64,000 nucleotides of DNA from Halichondria panicea (lineage: Eukaryota > Porifera > Demospongiae > Suberitida > Halichondriidae): assembly GCF_963675165.1 (NCBI RefSeq), contig NC_087391.1:3243001-3307000 (forward strand), given 5' to 3'. Below, in pieces: positions 11,271 through 23,289 of this stretch; position 1 is the first letter of the stretch; each line of letters begins with the position of its first letter. Made by a program: the position numbers and the translations under genes. The notes under the pieces were generated by a model that did not search any database, was not told the origin of the DNA, and saw only the letters and a list, made by a program, of their open reading frames with translations.

Positions 11271-12360
11271 AGACTTGAGGCTAGTCACGTAGACCAGGCC
11301 GATTAAAATACAGACATGGATTCGAGGCTGCAAAGTCTAGGCTATATTCGAATCTCTGCGCTTCAACTCATATTATGTGATCGCTGTCTTGCCTTAGATT
11401 ACATTGAAATGAAAGTTTCATCAGACCTAAATAATTTTCTAAAGCAGAAGTTTCCTAATTGTGAGAAGATTTTGTAATCCCATGGCACGTCCAGACTGGA
11501 ACTGCAGTAAGAATGGAACTGCAGTAAGAACGTGGGTAGGTTTTATAGAAACTGGATTCTCAGTACAATTATTGATTATAGGTTGGCCTACCTCCTCTGG
11601 TGAGTGGTGACTACCAGTTAGAAGTATGTGGTTAGAATGTGGTAGGGTTAGAGGTGAAGATTTCTGAGTGGGGTGGCTGTTTACATCCTTTGTTGTTGAA
11701 AAAGGATTGGATTACTGCCAGATAAAATTACGGTAAGGTGCTTTTGAAGTGTTGTGTCGGTAAATTCTCAGAACATAAAACATCAAAAACCACTCTCTCC
11801 CTCTGTCCACACGAATTTGATCCCATAAACCACTCCAATATGAATACATCCAGGCACCATGCAAAAGAGTGACTAACCATTGTTTTGATAGCTGCTACAT
11901 GGGTGACGATTAAATCGATAATGTTGGGTCTAGTATTCTTCATATTAATTTCCCCCTTCTTTTAGGGGGAAGCTCCCCCCTGGCTTTATGTTATGTATAG
12001 CTTCAGCTTCCTGGATACTGAAACAGTTATAAGCAACTAAAAAAACTCGGCAATAATTACATGTTCCAACTTCCACTAACTACAAAAGTATCGTGGACAC
12101 GTACAATGGTATAGCCTCGGTCCCAGACTGATTTTTCCAAAAGGGACGGCCTGGGAATAATTATTGGTGGATATTCATCTCATTTCCGGCGTTCCGCGTC
12201 ACCCAAGTGGCCCCCCCAACCTTTTAACTGTTCCTACTCCACTGAAGCATCGTCAACTATTTAAAGGTCATATTGCATAACTATGCTGCTATACTATTCT
12301 TAGAATAATAGGATAGTAATAGGTTACCAGCTGAAAATGAGCATGTACATGCATGTGGGC
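11271..12360. other. No gene; fragments of the TAGCCTCG-type short element
   Basis: Pieces near 11278-11336 (TTGAGGCTAG, ACCAGGCCGATTAAAAT, ATTCGAGGCT) and 12110-12172 (TAGCCTCGGTCCCAGAC, GGGACGGCCTGGGAAT) resemble the termini of the palindromic element intact at 60805-60908. No coding region supported. Confidence 0.45.
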
Positions 12361-12780
12361 CTACACATATATACCGTACTTCTTCTAAATAAGGCACCTC
12401 TTTTTAATAATTACGATATGAGCAAGGGCCATAATTAGAGACAGATTTGGTCCAGGGAGGCGCGTATTTAGAAGGGCGCCTGGTTATTTGAACAATCTTG
12501 GTATCCCCGATTCCAGGCCGCCTTAGAAACTTGGAAATCGAGGCTAAAGTCTGACAAAATGGCTACCGCCGGTGGAACACCTTTTGAAATGGATGATGCC
12601 ATCCGTGGATACCACGTCTACCAACCATTTGGGCAGCCTCAAGCTTTCTGAAAAAAAATGTGATGTTAGCCTCCATTTACAACGCGCCACCAAGCTCTAT
12701 ATGGAGACTTTAAAATTACTTTTCAGTCTGGGTGGCGTCTTATTTAGAAGTACGATAGCCTGCTACCGGCCTTAGTAGTG
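12361..12780. repeat. Probable MITE remnant
   Basis: The left part (CCGTACTTCTTCTAAATAAG, GGGAGGCGCGTATTTAGAAG, GGCGCC) and right part (GGGTGGCGTCTTATTTAGAAG TACG) share the inverted string TTCTAAATA/TATTTAGAAG with GGCGCC-like cores. The arrangement suggests a non-autonomous DNA element, but exact ends were not resolved. Confidence 0.4.
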
Positions 12781-12791
12781 CATGCATGTAA

Positions 12792-13128
12792 TGCACCTAT
12801 CAATGTCAGTCCCCACTACCCCCCCTGCGGGGCACAGTGGGGACATAGTGGGGTTTTGATTCAGCAAGTAACCCCGAGGTGCGGGATAGGGTGGGGAATT
12901 TGACTTCCTCAATATACAAACTCAATATCCGGAAAAGTATAGCGCATGTACGCGTGCGCGTGTAGTCAAATCCCGAGGTTGTTAAGTGGGGGTATGGGAG
13001 GGAAGTGAGGATTTGATTTCAACCAGGCCCCCTGGGGTGGGGCAGTTGATATTGATGTAAATCAAATCCCCACTAAACCCCGACATAGCACGCATGGGGG
13101 GTAGTGGGGACTGAAATTGATAGGTGCA
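12792..13128. mobile_element. Harbinger-like MITE with 33-bp terminal inverted repeats
   Basis: The left end TGCACCTATCAATGTCAGTC and the right end (reverse complement TGCACCTATCAATTTCAGTC) continue into CCCACTACCCCCC on both sides: 33 bases with one mismatch. The flanks show TAA at 12789-12791 and 13129-13131, a 3-bp target duplication typical of PIF/Harbinger elements. The 337-bp interior has no coding capacity and is G/C-run rich. Confidence 0.85.
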
Positions 13129-13131
13129 TAA

Positions 13132-14480
13132 GAGGGACTCACTGCGCACTTGTTTGGTTTTTCATGAGAGTGGATATTAAAAGGCTTTTTCATTCGGATA
13201 CATGCCTTACCTTCCACATACAGGCCGTAAAGTCCTCAGTTTTCTCCACATGTCGACTTTTGATGTGCTGGACCAGATCCTCTTGCTTGTCACATTTCTG
13301 ATTGCAGCCCTTCCAGATTGCAGCCCTTCCACAAGCACACACACGAAGATTCCATATCTCTTAGCTGTTCAAGTTAGTGGTTGCATGCTCGGGTTAGGCA
13401 AAACTAGGCCTGGTTACTAGTGTCTGCGCATGCCATTGTTACATCTACTCCTTCTTTATAACCTCCAATATCACAGTCTCCTCCCTATTGACATGCTCTG
13501 CAAACTAGACCTACTAGATCTATGTACGTATACTGCAGCAAAAGAATATAAATCTCAGCTTGTAATATCATGGACAGCAACCATCACATGCTCGACCAGA
13601 AACCTCAGACCCTAATGCCTGCACCCTCCACTACAATGCATCTAGGCACTACTAGTAATCTAGTGATGGCCCCTACACCACCACCACGACTTCGGCATTT
13701 AGGTAAGAACTAGGAACAGGACTCTGTAGCTGCATAAGAGCTGGTACATGATATACTATTTTGTATTATAGCTACATGTATAAGTGGGTCTTGTAAAAGG
13801 CTTGTAGATCTATTTCTGCCCTCAGGCTTGTTTGTGTACACTATACCTTGTAGCTAGTGCAGCATGTAACTGTTTCGTTAAAGCTCCTCACTATGGATCA
13901 GTAGGACACAACCACGTGACATGACTGCAGCTCTATAAACGTGATAAAAGGCTAAACTATTATGTTGGAGGGGTTTCCCGCGTGTTGCGCAACCGTAACA
14001 CGGATCAACATCAAAGGCCTTTTTGTGCCATGCTGCAAATGGCTACTTCCGTTTCCAATCCCTCTCCCTCTTCCCTCTTCAATCTATGCATGCACTCTGT
14101 ATTGTAGTACATGAGAGTATAGTAATTTCCACTGTCACAGTACCGAAGAGTTGTGTCCGGTTGTTCGAGTGTTCCTACACGTGAGCAGTGCAAGAGTACA
14201 GCATTGTTTCTAGCAGCTAAATTTATTTTCCGGAACATTGGAGTTGAGCGAAGCAAAACTTGAATGTCAGCTTGTCAGCTTGATAAATTTACTAAAAAGA
14301 TTCCCTGAAACGAGTCCCCGAAACACATTATTCTTCTGCCACCAGTTGTAAAGAGCCACTCATGATCAGAAATTGCCCTCTAGTGTATACTACAAACGGC
14401 TTTAGTGCAGAAGGCTATCCTGCAATAAGAAATATCACCATAGCTACGAAGTAGACTCTAAAACTACACACTACTACAGT
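13132..14480. other. No gene recognised
   Basis: No supported exon chain. A short duplication lies at 13300-13325 (GATTGCAGCCCTTCCA twice). Small open frames look like noise. Confidence 0.4.
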
Positions 14481-14550
14481 ATCAATGTCAATGATGCAAA
14501 ATACTTTCACTGCACTACAGTTTTTGAAATTAACTTGCTACAAGATAATT

Positions 14551-15900
14551 ATGACTAACAACAGTGCTGCTTCATTTGAGTCAAGAGCCGAGGTATACAA
14601 TGCTAACTTCAGAGAAGCGGATTGTCTTCGATTGAAAGACCATACTCTATTTGGTCGATGGTCGAAACATTGAAGACGCATGGTTTATGTACTGCCTGGT
14701 TAATTACCACAACGACTGTGGTAATCTTTTATCAACCAGCTTCGCTACAGATGTTGGCGTAGACGAACTGTACATAACAAGTAAAACCAGTCCGTGGGTG
14801 CACCATCAATGCGACAAGAAAGAATGCACGGAAGGTAAGATATTTCTTACCTTCACCCTCTCCCACTATTATACCTAACTCCTAACCAAACTACCTAACC
14901 ATGACCCTAACTCTACTAACCTAACCCTTACCCTTACCCTAACCCATATACCTAACCATCCCACTAACCTAACCCTAACCTATATACATTACCTAACCCT
15001 CCCCCTAACCCCCTAACCCTAACCCCCTAACCCTTACTCCTAACCCCCCCTAACCCTTACCTACTTAACATCCCCCTAACACATGCTAACCCTACCTTGT
15101 TACCTATACCATTTACCTATATACCCCTTACCTAACCACCCCCCTAACACTAACTCTGTATAATTATACTCACCTTAGTCGCATTATAAAGTTAAGTTAT
15201 TGGAAGTTATAGGTTATTGGAAGTTATAGTGACTGCATGTATAATATTTTTATGCAGTTACTGTTGTTTGGATGGCATTGAGAAGATCTGCCGGCCAATG
15301 TGTGCACTCTAAAGCTAAAGCTGGACAGGATCGTGAGACTCGAGTATTAAATATTACCCAGTGTTGTCCTGAATTGGAGGGAAAGAGTAAAATACCGTCA
15401 AATTTTGCCCAGCACATGGCGAAAACATGCTGAAAAAGCACCTCTTCCTGACAATGATGATGACACTGTTCTGGTGGGTTGTAAGAATATCGATCGTTTT
15501 TATGACCGAACTGCCGGACTTTTCGCTGTGTAAGACCATGTGGATCAACTTTACCGAAATGTTTACATGCCTACATTTTCCTATACACTACGTTTGGTAG
15601 GAACGTACACGATCTTGAAAGATTGAGGGCGTGTGGTTTTCATCTATTTTTGAAGAATTTGGAAGCCAAAGGATCGTTGGGAGCCAAAATACTTCTGAAC
15701 AAAGTCAGGTTTTGTTCCATTGTAACAAGCACACTGTGTGTTGTATGCCTCCTGAGAACCCAATACCCTCTTTCTGCTTTCAGCGAAATCCACGGGGTAA
15801 ATACTGAATGTGCTGAACAAGCTTTCAAGTGGCTCGGTCGGTTTGAATTCCACACGAGGAAAATGACTAGGCACAGATACTGGCAGATGATTTTAACTTG
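14551..15900 (+). pseudogene. KDZ-like transposase, decayed
   Basis: The first part reads SRAEVYNANFREADCLRL, then VDGRNIEDAWFMYCLVNYH in another frame, SFATDVGVDELYITS and WVHHQCDKKECTE. It stops at a GTAAGA donor near 14834. After an intron with telomere-like repeats (acceptor TTTATGCAG near 15257) come DGIEKICRPMCAL, ETRVLNITQCCPELEGKSK, CPAHGEN, CKNIDRFYDRTAGLFAV, then FLKNLEAKGSLGAKILLNKV and FSEIHGVNTECAEQAFKWLG with RFEFHTRKMTRHRY. The cysteine-cluster and EIHGVNTECAEQAFKW strings fit the Kyakuja/Dileera/Zisupton (KDZ) group as I remember it. Several frame changes make it a pseudogene. The family call is moderate; a related unnamed transposase is the alternative. Confidence 0.55.
14865..15170. 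repeat. Degenerate telomere-like CCCTAA array in an intron
   Basis: About 300 bases of CCTAACCCTAA-like units with interruptions (CCTAACCATG, CCTTACCC, TATATACC). The animal telomere unit on this strand is CCCTAA. It sits between the donor at about 14834 and the acceptor at about 15257 of the KDZ-like gene. Confidence 0.8.
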
Positions 15901-16368
15901 CACAATATTCTATTCGTCTCAATATTCGTCTCACAAGAAAGTTTACTTAAATTATCCTCTCATTGTCCTCTTCCACATCATTAATAATTATCTCAGTAAA
16001 ACTTCAGTTATGCACGTCACGGTTCAGTCTTAACAGTCTCAGCTATGGGGGACAATGATAATACACATGCAGCTATTTCATACTGTGTTGCTAATAGCAA
16101 ATAATAGCATGCTATTTCTTATAGGCGCTATTATTTATTTGCTATTTTATATTGTGTCTTTAATATAGGCGCTAATTACATAACATAATGCTGCCTATAC
16201 AGCTGTTTGCATAGACCTTGCAAAATACTAAACCATTCACTACATTACCACAAAACCACCATATTGTAGCTATGCAAACAAATAGTATTACATGTACATG
16301 TAAATTCAAAAAAGAGAATTTAAAGATGTCATAGAACCAAGGCATATGGTGAGGACCTAAAGTGGAGA

Positions 16369-17288
16369 ATGGTCTACCAACGCCTTATGCTGGGACTTTC
16401 ATACCAGCAGATAGCTACTAATCTATGTGTAGACACGTCCACTGTATGGAGAGCAGTGAAGAAGTTTCAGGCTGAAGGAACTGTAAATACAAAGTACTGC
16501 AAAGGACCTCAAACACTGACAGAGTCACAAAAGTTTGTCATTTTACAGATTGTTTTGGAGAAACCTGCTGCTTATCTACGCGAAATATGTTCAGAGTTGT
16601 TGGTCAAGACCGGTAGTACAGTGAGCAAGTCAGCCATCTGCAGGTTCCTTAAGCGCAACAATTTTTCAAGGAAAAAGTTGCACATGGTTGCCAAACAGCA
16701 AAATGAACATCTTACCGGAAATGATGGTGTTTGTAGATGAAACAGGAAATGATGCTAGAGATTCGATGAGGAAATTTGGGTATGCCTTGCAAGGACAACG
16801 TGCTACCTCAAGAAGGATGCTATGTAGAGGGAAAAGGGTAAATTCTGTGGCAGCAATGGATATGAATGGAGTTATTTGTGTTGATAGTATTACAGGAAGT
16901 GTAAATGGTGACGTGTTTTGTGACTTGTTTTGTGACTTTGTGGAGCGATCTCTAATACCTCAACTACTCCCATTCAATGGTAGAAATCCTAGAAGCATTG
17001 TATTTCTTGACAACGCATCCATCCAACGCATCCATCCATCATGTTTCCCGTGCAGTTAGTCTAATTCAGAGTGTTGGTGCGCTAGTACATTTTCTACCCC
17101 CTTATTCACCCGATCTAAATCCCATTGAAGAATTATTTTCCAAGATTAAAGCTGTTTTGAAAGAAAGTGATGAAGCTATTGGACGGATTGGAGCGGCATG
17201 TGCCACTGACATTGTACAAGCAGCATTCTCTTTAGTGACAGCCGATGACTGCTTTGGGTGGTTCAATCATGCAGGATATGTTGGTTGA
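16369..17288 (+). pseudogene. IS630/Tc1-mariner-type DDE transposase, frame-broken
   Basis: The N-terminal helix-turn-helix region reads LGLSYQQIATNLCVDTSTVW and VSKSAICRFLKRNNFSRKKL. The catalytic core reads MMVFVDETGNDARDSMRKFG (first Asp), RSIVFLDNASI (second Asp) and FLPPYSPDLNPIEELFSKIK (Glu), the canonical DDE_3 arrangement. It is broken twice: a frame change near 16700-16720, and an exact 13-bp duplication (CAACGCATCCATC at 17011-17036) in the DNASIHH segment that shifts the frame. A 12-bp in-frame duplication gives FCDLFCDF. Removing one 13-bp copy restores the reading through the Glu motif. It shares an element with the SHOCT-like gene. Confidence 0.85.
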
Positions 17289-17366
17289 ATAAATTTATGT
17301 ATTTTTTTTATATTCATTACAATTAATGCACACTGCACATATTATATACAGTACATGTTCAAAGTT

Positions 17367-18422
17367 TCAGTTTCTTGCATTTATGCTCCTAATGTTGTCT
17401 AAAGCGATTGACTTTTGTTCCATGAATTCATCATCACTGAGTACACCACAATCACGCAGCTGTTGTAGCGATTTTAACTAACCCGGGCTTTGCTCATTGG
17501 GGATACACTGGTGTATTGGGGTTTTTGATGATTGTTGGTTAGTTTGAGGAGAAATAGCTTTTGCAAAAGCCAGCGCTGCACCAGTGATGGCTTCAGAGAT
17601 AGTTTCTTTCCGTGGAAATTTCCGTAGTCCACCAGTTATAAGAGGTACATCAGGAGGATCATCGTAAGATTTCCATTGTTTATTGACTATCATACGACCC
17701 CAAAGGGTCAACTGCCTTTTGTCATAATTTTCTTGATGTTTCTCTTTTAGTTTGTCTGCTGCTTTTTTGACTTCACTCTCGTGGTCTCTCGTGGTCTTCT
17801 ACATCTGAATCTGAATCGTTTTCGCTTTGGTACAGAAATTATAGCTTTTATTTCGCAGTAAAGTGTTATAGGGTCTCCTTTATCAAACTGAGTATACATA
17901 GAGGCAAGATCTAGTTCCTTTTCTTTTCAGTGCCCCTTTTCCCACCTCGTTTCACTATATAACCAAGAACGAACAAGTCAGGATTTGAGGGCAGCTTTTC
18001 CTTGTAGAAATCCATTAGCTTCATCTTGAGTATTGTTGGCGACGTAAATAAGCTATGTTCACCATGCCATTCGAGAGTTATTGCTTCTGTTTTCTTGACA
18101 GGGATGATACGGACAAAGTATTTCATATCGATCTGCACAAATAAACATGTCTGCTTTATACTGATGTGTGCATGTATGTATGTAGGTACACACACAGTAC
18201 AATATGTTTTAATGCACTGCGTGCCTGATGACTAGCACTTACTGGAGAGTCAGGGCGGTTGATATTCACGGATATGCCAACAGATTGTGCTGACTGGTTG
18301 GTTGTAGCAGCAACACCTGTAGTTACAGGATTCATTGCTCCAACAGTAAAACCTGGATGAGGAGCTGCCTGTGGATACACATAATTCAGGCTTGGATGAG
18401 TGTAAGGATAGGAGTAGGCCAT
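17367..18422 (-). pseudogene. Passenger gene of the IS630-type element, SHOCT-like C-terminus
   Basis: Two exons: 18422-18243 (60 codons, donor CCA|GTAAGT) and from 18132 (acceptor TTTGTGCAG), phase 0. The first exon is Tyr/Pro-rich (MAYSYPYTHPSLNYVYPQAA). The second gives MKYFVRIIPVKKTEAITLEW, PTILKMKLMDFYKEKLPSN and ELDLASMYTQFDKGDPITLY, an acidic linker (SENDSDSDVEDHESEVKK), QLTLWGRMIVNKQWKSYDD and, after an in-frame TAG near 17478, LKSLQQLRDCGVLSDDEF then MEQKSIALDNIRSINARN. The last part resembles a SHOCT domain (leucine-rich helix, Gly-[VI]-x-x-[DE]-EF). Breaks: a frame change near 17915, a 10-bp exact duplication (CTCGTGGTCT, 17778-17797) and the TAG. The 60-110 residue part may be PB1- or ubiquitin-like, which is inference. 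The role is unknown; it is likely an accessory protein of the transposon. Confidence 0.65.
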
Positions 18423-18721
18423 TTCTGATTTTTTGTGATCTGGATGGATTCAGCAAACATTCATCACATGGCCTGTACATGAGCTCATGTGATTCTTTGT
18501 GGTTCATCTTTGTGGTTTGTCACTACTTAGTGGTTATACACAGTGTATTTTGCATTTTGCAAGGTCTATGCAAACAGCTGTAAGAAATAGCATTTGTATT
18601 TGCTATTAGCAACACAGTATGAAATAGCGCCTATAAGAAATAATTTGCTAATAGCAACACGATATGAAATAGCATTAATATTAGCATGGCACCTTAATGC
18701 AACTGTACGTAGCGGTAGCGC

Positions 18722-18995
18722 TAGTTGGGTGGAGCCCGACCGCCCCTGACGGGAGGTCGGGTTTCAAATTCAAGCCTATGTGTTTGTCTTTGTCTTGCTG
18801 AATTATGTAACACGCTGATAAGCAGCTATGAATAATTCTATGAATATTATTATTCTGAAGTGGGCTTGCTTGAGGTTGCGCAATCGGACGTGACAGTAAA
18901 CAGTAGAAATGCTGCAATCTGATTGGGCTGCAACTATAGTTGCAGCAAAGACAAATCCTGACATAGGCTTGAAACCGTTCGGGCCCGCCCAACTA
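18722..18995. mobile_element. Short MITE with imperfect terminal inverted repeats
   Basis: Left TAGTTGGGTGGAGCCCGACC; right end reversed TAGTTGGGCGGGCCCGAACG. Both continue into TTTCAAnTTCAAGCCTATG-like sequence, then CAAAGACAAA. The element is non-coding; a 2-bp TA target is possible. Confidence 0.6.
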
Positions 18996-20021
18996 TTACA
19001 GCGCCACCATAATTTAAGCGCCATGGCATCAACATAACTAAAATAAGCGCCAACCGTTCTGGAATCATTTTTTCTGGCGCTTATAAAAAGGCACACAATC
19101 ATCCTGCCATCATATGTTTGTGTAGTATGTTTGTGTAGTATAATATTACCTACACAGTCTGCGACAGGTCAAAAGCCTGTGAAGGTGCCATTATTTCGTG
19201 TTTACATTATTTCGTGTTTACCTTGTGGCTCGCACATTTTTTTCATACAACCTCCCCAATGTGTTCAGTATCCAGGAAGAACTGTCGTCTGGACGGGAGC
19301 TGGCCGATCATCTCAGTAAGATCGGATCGTAGCTACAACATGGGTCAACTGGTAATAATTATAGATTAGTCACTAATGTTTATTGTCCTAGTGAATCTCT
19401 ACTCTACGCAGCTGTGTATTGTCTGCAGGCATCGACCTGTCGCCTTCCGTTCTACAGCTAAGTAGGCCGGGACACCATACCAGCCATTTCCGTAAGCTGT
19501 AGACATTTGGCTATTTTAATGACATTCATTGTTTTGTGACGTCACCCACGCATCCTGTCACGCCTACATTATTGTTGTTGCAAGGGGTGTTGCTGCGTTA
19601 GTTAGCGAGATATTTTCTATCTGCCTACCTATAGCATATGCTGATTATTTCCAAACAAGCCACCACCCTAGTGCCTGTAGTATAATTATTTTATTTGCAA
19701 CTTCAGTGCGTATTCCAGGGCTAGAATGTTTGGACGGTAGAGTTTCTTACGCACAGGGGAATCTCCACTGCTGTGCTGAATTGATCTACCATGTAACATC
19801 ATAATCACTGTAGTCTGAGGTGTCCTTCGATAGAATTGCTTTCTTAACTTCTGCAATAACAATAGCCTCCTCCTGAACAATATTCGTGTGAGCCAATTAT
19901 AATTGTACCATGTACATTACCCTGTGCCGATAGTTACAATAGGTGAAGGGGGTCTTACCTCTTTTTTTCCAACTCAGCAGTTGGCTGTAGATACTGTAGA
20001 TACCAGATACCACACCTTGCT
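18996..20021. other. No gene recognised
   Basis: Non-coding as far as I can see, up to the right-arm boundary. Exact duplications occur at about 19110-19140 (TATGTTTGTGTAGTA) and 19193-19220 (ATTATTTCGTGTTTAC). Confidence 0.4.
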
Positions 20022-20035
20022 TAGTGATTGCAAAC

Positions 20036-20806
20036 CAACATTAAAAACAAAACAAGGTTGTCTGCATGTCTTCATTGACTGCCATGCAATGTCTACATTC
20101 TCCAAGGTACTGACTGGCTAAATTATCTCCAGGAACTAAAGTAATGGCAGCTCCATTGATGTTTAGGGTTACTCCAGTGAGCAATGAAGGCATCATAATT
20201 TATAGTAAACTTACCTCTAGTTTCTTTATCTCATCCATAATTGCCCCGTATTTAACTAGTACAGATGACTTGCCAGCAACTGAATACTTTTCTCAGTAGA
20301 ACGATACCTTGGTTGCACGTTGCCCAAGAAAATGCTGTGTGGTTCGTTTGGGTGTCAAGTAAACACAATACCTAGCTTATGTTTCGTAGATTTAGACCCA
20401 AGTGGATTGCAAACCTCTACATCATCGTAGTAGATGATTAGCTGGAGTGCTTCCGGATTGTTCATGAAAAGTGGGTGTGAAAAGTGGGTGTGGGTGTGAT
20501 TTGTAGTAGGTCCCATCGCAATAATCCCCTAGTAGTCCACGTTGTACCTAAAAGTTGTATAATAATTATTATTATACTACAATTACATTTCGTCATAATG
20601 CTTACCTCATGCAAAATAAATTCGTCTGAAAGCAGGAGTTGCGAATTAGAGTTTGTCTCTGCTGGCCCAACATCCAGATTGTGCTCAACAGGAATCTTAT
20701 AATGCGCTAGCGAGGAGAGAACTGCAAAAGTATGAAAAATGCTGCAATAAATTTTATAGACTTTGAACTTTTGGCATATTTTAGCAATAATCATAGTCTA
20801 GCCTCA
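20036..20806 (-). pseudogene. YYDDVEVCNPLGS-type gene fragment (right arm)
   Basis: Inverted duplicate of the fragment at 3880-4650 with the same exons and the same 14-bp duplication (AAAGTGGGTGTGA repeated near 20466). Sharing that duplication means it predates the arm duplication, unless both are assembly products. Confidence 0.55.
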
Positions 20807-21256
20807 TGTTTGGCCGCTGTGCATGTAACCTATAACATTATTATGGTAACTTACAATGAAACCAAAATGTGATTTGTAGTATTGATGTCGTATAAGTACG
20901 CAGTCCCAAGAATGGTGTTGTTAGTCTTTCTACAGCAACAATAATTCAACACCCCGTTTGTGAAGTAAGCAACCTAGCTGACTCTGCAGAGACTGTGTCC
21001 TTTCTTCATAAAACATCTTCAATGCTTCGCCAATAGCAATAGTGCCGATTATTAGTGCCAATTATCTTGTGCGATATGACACTGGAACTGTACTTACACT
21101 GGAACTGTACTTAACTTAACATCATCTGCAGCATATACCTGAGTTTATTTTTATTGTTGAATCGATAAAGTGAATTGTTCTTACCAAGATCGACCTCCTA
21201 GCTATTTTCTATCCGGAGATATGTTCGCTCAAACGTCATGAATAATTTTTTTTTAA

Positions 21257-21948
21257 CACCCGTCACGGGCCACGATCGTGGCCCGCAATAGTGACTTTTT
21301 TTGCGAAATTCTAATTGTGCGATACTTAGGAAGTAGCTCGAACTACGCACATCCCTGTATAGAGGAAGAGCTGTAGAATCATCTTACCGCACGAGCTATG
21401 GCTAGATTGTTTACTTGTGCCGATGTGGCCGATGTGCTTGAGGACAGCCTGGTGATGACAGTGCCTATGAAGGAGAGGGGATAGTAGGATACCTCCCAAA
21501 GGGTACCAGCTTTATGCCAGACGCTGATGAACTGTCATGCATGACATGGGCCTAGACGCTGACCAGGACGGTGAAAGACCAGGAGTGTGTGACTCTGGCA
21601 AGTAGTATAGTATAGCTAAGTATAGTATAGCTAGAATATCAGTAGTGTAAGTATAAGTATAGTATAGCAGTCTTTATGTGAGCTTGTAAATTTCATAGAT
21701 CGTTCACCGATATAGTAATACATGTACGTATTATCTATGATGTGAAAATCAAGCTTAGTCAAGCCATATGATAACATAACATAAAAAAATTGTTTGGATT
21801 TTATCTCGGCCAGCGGGCCGAGCATTTAAAATGATAAAAACGGGTGAGCGTAATAACCGTGGTTGTTATGGCAACACATGTTGCACATTCTATTGGTATA
21901 GGTTGCTAGGCATTTTATTGCTCTGGAAACCGACATTTCACTTCACTG
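21257..21948 (-). mobile_element. piggyBac-type MITE (right arm)
   Basis: Duplicate of the left-arm MITE in the opposite orientation, bracketed by TTAA at 21253-21256 and 21949-21952. It was presumably copied together with the arm rather than inserted independently. Confidence 0.8.
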
Positions 21949-23289
21949 TTAATTAAGAATCCGACAATATGGAAGGACAAATAAAGATGTACGTATACGT
22001 ATTCTAAACATTAATTTTGTGACAGGAAAACAATCAGTACAAAATGACTACGAAGTAAAATGAGCATTTTTTATCCGAAAATTTTTTTGCATAGCCGTTA
22101 CAAGGCAGCCATTGAATTTTTTCATGCTGTTCTTCTGTTCTTGTATGCATTAACGGTATGCATAACGGTATGTCAATACTGTCCCCCTTTCCACCCGAAA
22201 ATATTTTGGGGTAGGAAGGTGCAAAGTGAGTGGCTTTATTTAATTAAGCAATAAAATACAATTAATTAGTTTGCTCGTTGTTTTCCTAGGCCCTGTCACA
22301 TTTTTGAGACTTTGGGTATATACATGTATAGTCTCGAACCGTGCTTGGATCAGGTCCATTGGAGACTGGCGAATGTCTCTTCTGCGGGTGGAACGAACAC
22401 AACGTATGGCTGGTCTTGCCAGTCTCATCCAATCTCATCCAATCTCATCCAATCTCATCCAGCCTACCACCTGCTGTAGCTTTCGTTTATTTTCGTGGCT
22501 AGGTCCGAGAAAACTAGAGGTGTGAACGAGCCATGCTCAATTTCATTTAATCCTTTCTCCGTATTCTCTTTTTTTTCTCTCTATTTTCTGAAAAAGCGAC
22601 TTGAGGGGTGGGACCCTTGTGTCAAAAAATGCGTTTCTGCCTTGGGGGTCCTCACTCTGATGTCTGACTCTGATGTCTGCTCTGGCATCAGGGTCTGTTC
22701 GATACTCGCCTTGTACTCAACGTCATGAATAATTGAAGAAGTTCAATTATTGATTTCCTCCGTATACTCATAAAGCATAGTAAAAGATTTCTGGAGAAGA
22801 CGAGTTAGTTAGATGAAGGCATTCTAGGACTCTCTAGCTAGCTTGTATAGCTTCGAAGAAATAAAAAGACAAAGACTCCGCTTTTATGTCTTGTTATCAG
22901 TTTGTACTTACTTTCTCTGTCATGTATCAGACCTCGCAGAGAAGTTTCTGCTGATCCTGATTGAACCATGTTACCGTGAGAACATTGAGGACACTAAGTT
23001 AGTGTCTTTAGTTACTTTATGCCTTCATTTGTGAAATGTGTAAAAAAATCGTTAATTAGTGGGGGGTGGTCAGTTGCTAGGTAACGATGATGATGTCATG
23101 GTACCCCCAGGATCTGGGCTACCACCTGTAGGAAATAGTTGCAAGTGATTAGTTGCAAGTGATTACAATGCATTGTTCATGAGATATGTATTTTTAAAGA
23201 AAAATGTGTATTTATTCTGTATTTTGTTTTTTTAATTAAGGACCGATTGACTGATTGAATTTCTGTCACCGAGAATTTCACCTGCTCGA

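Larger units (their letters stand above)
16071..18676 (+). mobile_element. Tc1/mariner/IS630-type transposon carrying two convergent genes
   Basis: Ends are inverted copies: left GCTATTTCATACTGTGTTGC then TAATAGCAAATAA and CTATTTCTTATAGGCGCTAT; the right end reversed gives GCTATTTCATATCGTGTTGC with the same following blocks. Subterminal blocks repeat within the right end. Inside are a DDE transposase on the plus strand (16369-17288) and a second gene on the minus strand (18422-17367), with their stop codons about 80 bases apart. The target duplication could not be defined with certainty. Confidence 0.8.

Noticed and set aside
14865-15170. True chromosome end
   Set aside because: Units are degenerate and coding exons of one gene lie on both sides.
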